Shown here: positions 1 to 4,489 of the stretch, piece after piece | Layout: every line of letters starts with the position of its first letter | How positions within the stretch are numbered: position 1 is the stretch's first letter | Origin: Anaerolineales bacterium | Lineage (GTDB): Bacteria; Chloroflexota; Anaerolineae; Anaerolineales; UBA4823 | Direction: 5' to 3' | Assembly: GCA_020853835.1 (NCBI GenBank) | Contig: JADYYC010000222.1 | Coordinates: 1-5,394, forward strand | Length of the DNA: 5,394 nucleotides | Position numbers and translations under genes: made by a program | Notes under the pieces: model-generated | Seen by the model: only the letters and a program-made list of their open reading frames with translations | Told to the model about the DNA's origin: nothing | Databases searched by the model: none

Positions 1-16
1 CTCGTTATTGAGGGAG

Positions 17-45
17 TTGAACGGCGGCTCATTTTCCTGTATAAT
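17..45 (+). promoter_or_regulatory. Sigma70-type promoter for the 46-160 transcript and probably the downstream oxidoreductase gene
   Basis: A -35 box TTGAAC (17-22) and a perfect -10 box TATAAT (40-45) are separated by exactly 17 bp, so transcription should start near position 52. No other promoter is apparent between here and the ATG at 198. This one therefore drives either a short RNA ending at the hairpin at 131-160, or an approximately 146-nt leader reading into the oxidoreductase gene, or both. The box match is seen directly; activity is inferred. Confidence 0.72.
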
Positions 46-51
46 GAAATA

Positions 52-160
52 AACAACTATCATTGTTGCAGTTCGTCCCAGGTGGTTGCATGTGCGCCCA
101 GGCGCTCATGCGACGCTATAACCTACAACCAAGACCGCCGGTTGCAATCCGGCGGTCTTT
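52..160 (+). ncRNA. Possible small structured RNA or attenuator leader (family not recognised)
   Basis: The stretch lies between a good promoter and a terminator-like hairpin, so it could be a free RNA of about 110 nt or a 5' leader. A 5' hairpin can form from AACAA (52-56) with TTGTT (63-67). A second hairpin pairs GCATG (88-92) and GCGC (94-97) with GCGC (102-105) and CATGC (107-111), with one T-T mismatch and loop CCAG. GGTTG (84-88) can also pair with CAACC (126-130), partly competing with that second hairpin. The same CAACC can alternatively pair with GGTTG at 140-144, inside the terminator, which would be an antiterminator-like alternative. I do not recognise a known riboswitch or sRNA family, and the alternative pairing is only 5 bp, so a regulatory switch is speculative. 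Confidence 0.35.
131..160 (+). terminator. Intrinsic-terminator-like hairpin upstream of the oxidoreductase gene
   Basis: A perfect 11-bp stem (131-141 with 149-159, AAGACCGCCGG paired with CCGGCGGTCTT) encloses a 7-nt loop TTGCAAT. It is followed by a short T run and then AATCT. The stem is GC-rich and strong, but the U tract is weak, so partial read-through is plausible. It ends 37 nt before the start codon at 198, where it could end an upstream small RNA or attenuate the downstream gene. Confidence 0.6.
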
Positions 161-197
161 AATCTCGGATGAAGCGTAACGGCTGAGGAGGAACATC

Positions 198-1631
198 ATG
201 AACGAGGATCAGCGAATAGAAAGTTGGGAACGCGAGATTGACCGGCGCGCCAGGTTATATCTGCCGCCGCCGCGCCTCGATTACCGTCCGGTTGGTCAGC
301 GCAGCCGGGACTTTGAAGAGGCTTGCCTGGGTTTCACTCCCGAGACCGCTCGTCTGGAGGCGTCACGCTGCATTCAATGCCCCGAAATACAGGCATGCGT
401 GCTGGCCTGTCCGTTGCACAACGATATCCCTTCGGCGATGTGGGAGATTTCCCAGGGCAACTTCATAGAGGCAGCCCGCATCTACCGCCGCACCAGTAAC
501 TTTCCGGATTTGTGCGGGCGGTTATGCCCGGATGAATTTCTGTGCGCCGGCTCGTGCGGGGTTGGAAAGCGCTGTTCCAGCGTGCGCCTGGGACGGCTGG
601 AAGCGTTTGTCGCCGATGAAGAACGCCGGTCTGGGTTTTACTCACCCCCAGCGATTGCAAGAGTGAACGGAAAACGGGTGGCGGTAATTGGCTCGGGCGC
701 TGCCGGCTTGACAGTCGCCGAGCAACTGGCTTTGAAGGGACACCAGGTGAGCGTGTTCGAGAAACGCGCCAGGCTGGGCGGCACACTGGCTTATAGCATC
801 CCGCGCTTTCGCCTGCCGTTGGAGATCATCGAGAGCAAAGTCAATATGCTGGCGCAAATCGGCGTCGAGTTCCTGACGGGTGTGTGTGTGGGAGTGGATG
901 TATCGATCGATGAGCTTTTCGCGCGCGGCTACCGGGCGATCATGTTGGGCACCGGCGCGGGGCGGGAATGGCTGTCCGGCTTGCCCGGTTCGTCCTTAGA
1001 GAGTGTCCACACCGCTGAAAATTTCTTGATGCGCACCAACCTGGATGCGGCTTACCTGCCGCATGAGAGGAAAGCCCCTTTGAAGATCGGCGACCGGGTG
1101 TTGGTTTACGGTTGGGGGCACGCCGCCGTGGACTGCGCCCGCGCCGCGATCCGCCTGGGCGCCAGCCAGGTAACCTGCATCTACCCCGGCACAGAGATGG
1201 AGATGCTTTGCCGGATTGAAGACAAGGTGGCGGGCGCCGAGGAAGGGGTGGTTTTCCAGCACCTTTCCAAACCGCTCTGCCTGGTTGGAGATGAGACAGG
1301 CAGGGTGAGCCAGGTGGTCTGCCAGCAGATGCGCCCATGCTGTCGTAACGGGATAAAAACATCTGAACCGGTGGAAGGGTCGACCTTCACCTTGTATGTG
1401 GATACCGCGATTTTGGCGCTTGAGCGGGGTCCTGATACTGAGTTTGCCCGCCAGGTGAAAGGGCTGGAGCTCAATGAGCATGGCTGGATCATTTGCCAAC
1501 CAGACAGCGGGCAGACCAGCCGCCAGGGTATCTTTGCGGCCGGTGATAACAGCGGTCAACAGCACCTGGCGGCCTTTGCGATCGCCGAAGCGCGCCGTGT
1601 GGCGGAGAGCATACACAGCTATCTATCTTAG
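198..1631 (+). CDS. FAD-dependent, Fe-S pyridine-nucleotide oxidoreductase (glutamate synthase small subunit / NfnB-like)
   Basis: The 477-aa product matches the GltD / dihydropyrimidine dehydrogenase N-terminal / NfnB family, whose members pass electrons between NAD(P)H, FAD and [4Fe-4S] clusters, usually for a partner subunit. Cluster motifs come first: C58, C61, C67 and C71 before PLHNDIP, then C106, C110, C116 and C120, followed by LGRLEAFVAD (131-140), where E135 could be a ligand as in NfnB-like proteins. The FAD Rossmann motif VAVIGSGAAGL is at 161-171 with E188 and RLGG (192-195), then IPRFRLP (201-207) and LGTGA (250-254). A second dinucleotide fold begins at 301 with VYGWGHAAVDCAR. 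The C-terminal FAD motif GIFAAGD is at 444-450. Length is normal and GAGGAGGA at 185-192 supports the start. The second nucleotide site is atypical: YPG (329-331) replaces the family's YRR, and ALER (407-410) replaces AIGQ. No GltB, PreA or NfnA partner is visible, so substrate and partner are unknown. It sits alone before the tRNA gene. Confidence 0.85.
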   Translation: MNEDQRIESWEREIDRRARLYLPPPRLDYRPVGQRSRDFEEACLGFTPETARLEASRCIQCPEIQACVLACPLHNDIPSAMWEISQGNFIEAARIYRRTSNFPDLCGRLCPDEFLCAGSCGVGKRCSSVRLGRLEAFVADEERRSGFYSPPAIARVNGKRVAVIGSGAAGLTVAEQLALKGHQVSVFEKRARLGGTLAYSIPRFRLPLEIIESKVNMLAQIGVEFLTGVCVGVDVSIDELFARGYRAIMLGTGAGREWLSGLPGSSLESVHTAENFLMRTNLDAAYLPHERKAPLKIGDRVLVYGWGHAAVDCARAAIRLGASQVTCIYPGTEMEMLCRIEDKVAGAEEGVVFQHLSKPLCLVGDETGRVSQVVCQQMRPCCRNGIKTSEPVEGSTFTLYVDTAILALERGPDTEFARQVKGLELNEHGWIICQPDSGQTSRQGIFAAGDNSGQQHLAAFAIAEARRVAESIHSYLS

Positions 1632-1657
1632 CCGAGGCGTCCGGCCTTTCCGCGGGT

Positions 1658-1686
1658 TTGACGCGGCCCGCCATTCATGGTAAAAT
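1658..1686 (+). promoter_or_regulatory. tRNA-Gln promoter
   Basis: TTGACG (1658-1663) and TAAAAT (1681-1686) are separated by 17 bp, so initiation is expected near 1692-1694, only a few bases before the mature tRNA 5' end at 1698. The promoter lies in the 66-bp gap after the oxidoreductase stop codon, which makes the tRNA an independent transcription unit. Confidence 0.7.
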
Positions 1687-1697
1687 GCCCCGCACGT

Positions 1698-1768
1698 TGG
1701 GGATTCGTCTAGTGGTAGGACAGCAGACTCTGGATCTGTATGCCGTGGTTCGAATCCACGATCCCCAG
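1698..1768 (+). tRNA. tRNA-Gln (anticodon CTG)
   Basis: A full cloverleaf can be drawn by hand. The acceptor TGGGGAT (1698-1704) pairs with ATCCCCA (1761-1767). The D stem is GTC (1707-1709) with GAC (1719-1721). The anticodon stem is GCAGA (1723-1727) with TCTGT (1735-1739), and the loop CTCTGGA (1728-1734) places CTG at 1730-1732, which reads CAG codons. The T arm is CGTGG-TTCGAAT-CCACG (1744-1760). The U1-A72 first pair and the discriminator G (1768) are recognised features of bacterial tRNA-Gln. CCA is not encoded, since CAC follows the discriminator, so the 3' end must be added by nucleotidyltransferase. Confidence 0.96.
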
Positions 1769-1772
1769 CACT

Positions 1773-1808
1773 GGCTGAGCGCAGCATTCGGCTGCGCTCA
1801 GCCTTTTT
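1773..1808 (+). terminator. Intrinsic terminator of tRNA-Gln
   Basis: A perfect 13-bp GC-rich stem (GGCTGAGCGCAGC at 1773-1785 with GCTGCGCTCAGCC at 1791-1803) has a 5-nt loop ATTCG and is followed by TTTTT (1804-1808). It starts 4 nt after the tRNA discriminator base, so it closes a monocistronic tRNA unit. Confidence 0.92.
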
Positions 1809-1817
1809 AAATCAGCA

Positions 1818-1826
1818 TGGTATAAT
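1818..1826 (+). promoter_or_regulatory. Extended -10 promoter of the sucCD operon
   Basis: TGGTATAAT combines a perfect TATAAT (1821-1826) with an extended -10 TG (1818-1819). No convincing -35 hexamer lies 16-18 bp upstream, where the sequence is the 3' arm of the tRNA terminator. The TG motif probably compensates. Predicted initiation near 1833 gives sucC a leader of about 100 nt. Confidence 0.6.
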
Positions 1827-1848
1827 CTGTACGAAATTCTAATCTGTG

Positions 1849-1873
1849 GCGGACCCTGAGGCGGGTCTTCCGC
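1849..1873 (+). other. Small hairpin in the sucC leader
   Basis: GACCC (1852-1856) pairs with GGGTC (1863-1867) around the loop TGAGGC. The stem extends with GCG (1849-1851) to CGC (1871-1873) across a bulged TTC. No T run follows, so it is not a terminator. I do not recognise the roughly 100-nt leader around it as a known riboswitch. Confidence 0.35.
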
Positions 1874-1933
1874 TTTCAAAGGGCCTGTAAAGTCGAAGAG
1901 GGATGATGCTTATGATGAGGAGAGACTGCTTGC

Positions 1934-3088
1934 ATGAAGCTGCATGAATACCAGTCCAAACAAATTTTTTCGAAGTACGGCATCCCGATCCCCAAGGGAC
2001 GGGTGGCGGCTACCGCAGACGAAGCGAAGCAAATCGCAAAAGAATTGGGTAGCCGCGTTGTGATTAAATCGCAGGTGCTGGTTGGCGGGCGCGGCAAGGC
2101 CGGGGGCATCCGGCTTGCAAAAACCCCCGACGAAGCCGGCGAACTTGCAGGCCAGATCCTGACGATGGAGATCAAAGGGCTGCCCGTGCGCAAGGTGCTT
2201 GTGGACGAGGCTGCCAACATCGAGACCGAGATCTATCTTGGGATCACGAACGATCGTGCTGCCCGCCGCCCGGTGATGATGGCCTCCTCCGCCGGCGGGG
2301 TCGAGATCGAAGAGGTGGCGCGCCTGACCCCGGAGAAGATCGCCCGCGTCCACATCGACCCCATGCTGGGGCTGCGCGAATACCAGGCGCGCGACATCGC
2401 CTGCGGGATCGACCTGCCGCGCGAGCACACGCGGCTTTTCGGCCAGATCGCCCTGGGCCTGTGGCAAGCCTACGTCGATTGCGATGCAACCCTGGCGGAG
2501 ATCAACCCGCTCGTGATCACCTCCGAAAACCAGCTCCTGGCGGTCGATGGCAAGATGCTCATCGACGACAACGCCCAGTTCCGCCAGCCAGCGCTCTTCG
2601 AGATGCGCGACCTGGACGTTGAAGCGCCCTCCGAGGTCGAGGCGCGCCGCTACGGACTTTCGTTCATCAAGCTGGATGGGAACATCGGCTGTATGGTCAA
2701 CGGGGCGGGTTTGGCGATGACCAGCATGGATATCATCAAACTCTTCGGCGGCTCCCCGGCGAACTTCCTCGACATCGGCGGCGGGGCGAGCGCGGAGAAA
2801 GTGGCGGCCGCGTTGCGCATCATCCTTGCTGACCCGAACGTAAAGGCTATTTTATTCAACATCTTTGGCGGGATCACGCGCGGCGACGAAGTGGCGCGCG
2901 GCATCCTGGCGGCGCTGCACGAGGTCAAGACCAGCGTGCCGATGGTTATCCGCCTGGTGGGGACCAACGCCGAGGAGGGCCGCCAGATCCTGGCGGAAGC
3001 GCATATGATCACCGCCGAGACGCTGGTCGACGCGGCGAAAAAAGCTGTGGCAGTGGCGACCGGCGCGCCGGCGGCTGCGGGAGGCTGA
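1934..3088 (+). CDS. sucC: Succinyl-CoA synthetase (ADP/GDP-forming) beta subunit
   Basis: The 384-aa product is the ATP-grasp subunit of succinyl-CoA synthetase, a cytoplasmic TCA-cycle enzyme that interconverts succinyl-CoA + NDP + Pi with succinate + CoA + NTP. Residues 1 to about 225 form the ATP-grasp domain: the family's MKLHEYQ start, K45 in VIKSQV, the nucleotide loop GGRGKAGG (51-58), and metal-ligand candidates E189 and N191 in AEINPL and D205 in AVDGKM. The C-terminal ligase domain carries NGAGLAM (256-262), NFLDIGGGA (277-285) and FNIFGGITR (308-316). Length matches the usual 385-390 aa; the last residues are an Ala/Gly-rich tail. The start is supported by GAGGAGAG at 1917-1924, nine bases before the ATG. 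The gene is followed after 4 bp by sucD, so the subunits are probably translationally coupled. Whether it prefers ATP or GTP cannot be decided from these motifs. Confidence 0.97.
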   Translation: MKLHEYQSKQIFSKYGIPIPKGRVAATADEAKQIAKELGSRVVIKSQVLVGGRGKAGGIRLAKTPDEAGELAGQILTMEIKGLPVRKVLVDEAANIETEIYLGITNDRAARRPVMMASSAGGVEIEEVARLTPEKIARVHIDPMLGLREYQARDIACGIDLPREHTRLFGQIALGLWQAYVDCDATLAEINPLVITSENQLLAVDGKMLIDDNAQFRQPALFEMRDLDVEAPSEVEARRYGLSFIKLDGNIGCMVNGAGLAMTSMDIIKLFGGSPANFLDIGGGASAEKVAAALRIILADPNVKAILFNIFGGITRGDEVARGILAALHEVKTSVPMVIRLVGTNAEEGRQILAEAHMITAETLVDAAKKAVAVATGAPAAAGG

Positions 3089-3092
3089 GGCG

Positions 3093-3962
3093 ATGAGCAT
3101 CTTAATCGATAGACACACCCGGCTTCTGGTTCAGGGCGTCACCGGCAATGAAGGCTTGTTTCACACCGAGCAGATGCTCGCGTTTGGCACGAACGTGGTC
3201 GCCGGCGTCACGCCCGGCAAGGGCGGCGAATGGGTGCTGGGCGGCAAGGTGCCGGTGTTTGACTCGGTCAAGATGGCGGTCGACGCCACCGGCGCAAACA
3301 CGAGCGTGATCTTCGTCCCGGCTCGTTTTGCGGCGGACGCGATCTACGAGGCCGCAGACTCAGGGATGGATCTGGTGGTATGCATCACGGAGGGCATTCC
3401 GGTGCAGGACATGATGCGTGTCCGTGAATACCTTGATCAGCGGCAGGTGCGGCTGGTGGGCCCTAACTGCCCCGGTCTGCTGACGCCGGGCGAGTGCAAA
3501 GTGGGCATCATCCCCGGCAACATCGCCATCCCCGGCACGGTGGGCGTGGTGTCCCGTTCGGGGACGCTCACCTACGAGGTGCTCTATGCGCTCATGCTGG
3601 TCGATATGGGGGTGAGCACCTGCGTCGGCATCGGCGGCGACCCGGTCAACGGGACGAATTTCATCGACTGCCTGCAGATGTTCGAAGAGGACTCGCAGAC
3701 GGAGAAGATCGTCATGATCGGCGAGATCGGGGGGACGGACGAGGAGCGCGCGGCCGAGTTCATCCTGGACCGCCTGACCAAACCGGTGGTGAGCTTTATC
3801 GCCGGGCAGACCGCCCCGCCCGGCAAGCGCATGGGGCATGCGGGGGCGATCATCGAGGGCGGCGCCGGAACCGCCGAAGAGAAGATCAAAGCCCTGCGCA
3901 ACGCCGGGGTTGAGGTCGCCCGCCATCCGGAGGAGATCCCCGACCTGCTTAAAAGCCGTTAG
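3093..3962 (+). CDS. sucD: Succinyl-CoA synthetase (ADP/GDP-forming) alpha subunit
   Basis: The 289-aa product is the CoA-binding, phosphohistidine-carrying partner of SucC. The N-terminal Rossmann-type CoA domain has QGVTGNEG (14-21), then HTEQM and GVTPGKGG (38-45). GPNCPGLL (123-130) and SRSGTLTYE (154-162) follow. E211 in IGEIGG and the active-site H249 in GKRMGHAGAI correspond to the family's conserved glutamate and the histidine that is transiently phosphorylated. Every expected catalytic residue is present and the length equals that of typical SucD proteins. The ATG lies 4 bp after the sucC stop, and purine-rich GGGAGG at the end of sucC (3079-3084) serves as ribosome binding site, so the two subunits are made from one mRNA. 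A hairpin terminator follows 30 bp after the stop codon. Confidence 0.97.
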   Translation: MSILIDRHTRLLVQGVTGNEGLFHTEQMLAFGTNVVAGVTPGKGGEWVLGGKVPVFDSVKMAVDATGANTSVIFVPARFAADAIYEAADSGMDLVVCITEGIPVQDMMRVREYLDQRQVRLVGPNCPGLLTPGECKVGIIPGNIAIPGTVGVVSRSGTLTYEVLYALMLVDMGVSTCVGIGGDPVNGTNFIDCLQMFEEDSQTEKIVMIGEIGGTDEERAAEFILDRLTKPVVSFIAGQTAPPGKRMGHAGAIIEGGAGTAEEKIKALRNAGVEVARHPEEIPDLLKSR

Positions 3963-3992
3963 GCGTTCCTGCCCTTTAGAGCAATTAAAAGA

Positions 3993-4030
3993 AAGGGTTG
4001 TTGTACAGCTTCGGTCGCACAACAACCCTT
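3993..4030. terminator. Bidirectional terminator between sucD and acpP
   Basis: A perfect 12-bp stem (AAGGGTTGTTGT at 3993-4004 with ACAACAACCCTT at 4019-4030) encloses a 14-nt loop that contains a CTTCGG motif (4009-4014). Read on the minus strand, it is followed by a U-rich tract (complement of AATTAAAAGAAA), which makes a good acpP terminator. Read on the plus strand, only a short T-containing tract follows, so termination of sucCD is probably less tight. Its position between two convergent genes fits shared use. Confidence 0.85.
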
Positions 4031-4071
4031 ATCGTTAATAACTGTTAGCTGTGATCTGAGAAATCTGTGCG

Positions 4072-4308
4072 TTACTTCATGTGGGCGTCGATGTATGCGA
4101 CCGCTTCGCCCACCGTGGTGATCTTCTGCGCATCTTCGTCGGAAATTTCACCGCCGAATTTATCCTCGAACGCCATAATCAGCTCAACCAGGTCCAAAGA
4201 ATCCGCTTCAAGGTCCTCGCGAAACCGGGCTTCCGATACGACCTTGCCTTCGTCCACGTTGAGCAGCTCGACGATGACTTCCTTGATCTCGCCAAAAGTG
4301 TCTGCCAT
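4072..4308 (-). CDS. acpP: Acyl carrier protein
   Basis: The 78-aa acidic protein is the cytoplasmic carrier that holds growing acyl chains on a 4'-phosphopantetheine arm during type II fatty acid synthesis. The attachment site is S37 in LEADSLDLVE (33-42), the hallmark DSL motif. It is followed by the recognition helix LIMAFEDKFGGEISDEDA and a final helix ending at TVGEAVAYI. Size and the four-helix pattern are typical. The start is supported by AGGAGG on the minus strand (4316-4321), seven bases upstream of the ATG. In many bacteria acpP is followed by fabF, but here it is followed directly by a terminator and the convergent sucD, so it appears monocistronic, with its own strong promoter. 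Nothing in the motif suggests a specialised polyketide carrier rather than the general one. Confidence 0.95.
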   Translation of the reverse strand: MADTFGEIKEVIVELLNVDEGKVVSEARFREDLEADSLDLVELIMAFEDKFGGEISDEDAQKITTVGEAVAYIDAHMK

Positions 4309-4340
4309 GAGTAATCCTCCTGAGGTTGATAATTTCCGAC

Positions 4341-4366
4341 CAGCCCAATTGTAATCTTGGGGGCTG
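4341..4366. promoter_or_regulatory. Inverted repeat overlapping the acpP -10 region (possible operator)
   Basis: CAGCCC (4341-4346) and GGGCTG (4361-4366) are perfect 6-bp inverted arms separated by 14 bp that contain the acpP -10 box. A repressor bound here would block the promoter. I do not recognise it as a FapR, FadR or other known fatty-acid regulator site, and arms this short can occur by chance. Confidence 0.3.
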
Positions 4367-4375
4367 ATCTGTCAA
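4348..4375 (-). promoter_or_regulatory. acpP promoter
   Basis: On the minus strand a perfect -35 TTGACA (4375-4370) is followed after 16 bp by TACAAT (4353-4348). Initiation is predicted near 4341, which leaves a leader of about 33 nt before the acpP start at 4308. An inverted repeat overlaps the -10 box and spacer. Confidence 0.75.
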
Positions 4376-4413
4376 GCCCGTTCCGCTTTCATTTGCCAGT
4401 TTATCGTCGCTGA

Positions 4414-4423
4414 TTTACGTAAA
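4414..4423. promoter_or_regulatory. Palindrome TTTACGTAAA in the acpP-fni divergent region
   Basis: A perfect 10-bp palindrome lies 11 bp upstream of the fni -35 box and 38 bp upstream of the acpP -35 box, a place where an activator or shared regulator could bind. No second copy was noticed in the window. Function is inferred from position only. Confidence 0.25.
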
Positions 4424-4434
4424 AGCGTTGCCTG

Positions 4435-4463
4435 TTGACAGGCCCTATTCCGGCTGGTAAGAT
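4435..4463 (+). promoter_or_regulatory. fni promoter
   Basis: A perfect -35 TTGACA (4435-4440) is separated by 17 bp from TAAGAT (4458-4463). Initiation near 4470 would give a very short leader of about 20 nt carrying the ribosome binding site AAGGA (4475-4479 area) upstream of the ATG at 4490. It fires divergently from the acpP promoter, with 59 bp between the two -35 boxes. Confidence 0.75.
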
Positions 4464-4489
4464 AACTTCTCAAGAAGGAACACCCATTC

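Noticed and set aside
996..1616. 206-codon minus-strand frame opposite the oxidoreductase
   Set aside because: It is a shadow of the FAD/NAD-binding coding sequence, and no conserved motif is visible in it.
198..1631. Assignment of the first gene as gltD (true glutamate synthase small subunit)
   Set aside because: No large subunit is adjacent. The second cysteine set and LGRLEAFVAD resemble NfnB/DPD-type members, and the NADPH-site residues deviate, so only a family-level name is justified.
1827..1933. Riboswitch in the sucC leader
   Set aside because: Only one small imperfect hairpin (1849-1873) is visible. There is no terminator, no sequestered ribosome binding site and no recognisable aptamer core.
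1910..2467. 185-codon minus-strand frame opposite sucC
   Set aside because: It is antisense to the conserved ATP-grasp domain, with no plausible ribosome binding site or domain.
3360..4025. 221-codon minus-strand frame opposite sucD
   Set aside because: It reads through the terminator stem and sucD antisense. Its Asp/His/Arg/Leu-rich translation shows no family motif.
4031..4071. Further regulatory element between the terminator and acpP stop
   Set aside because: Only short near-repeats of ATCTG are present, and nothing there forms a convincing structure.
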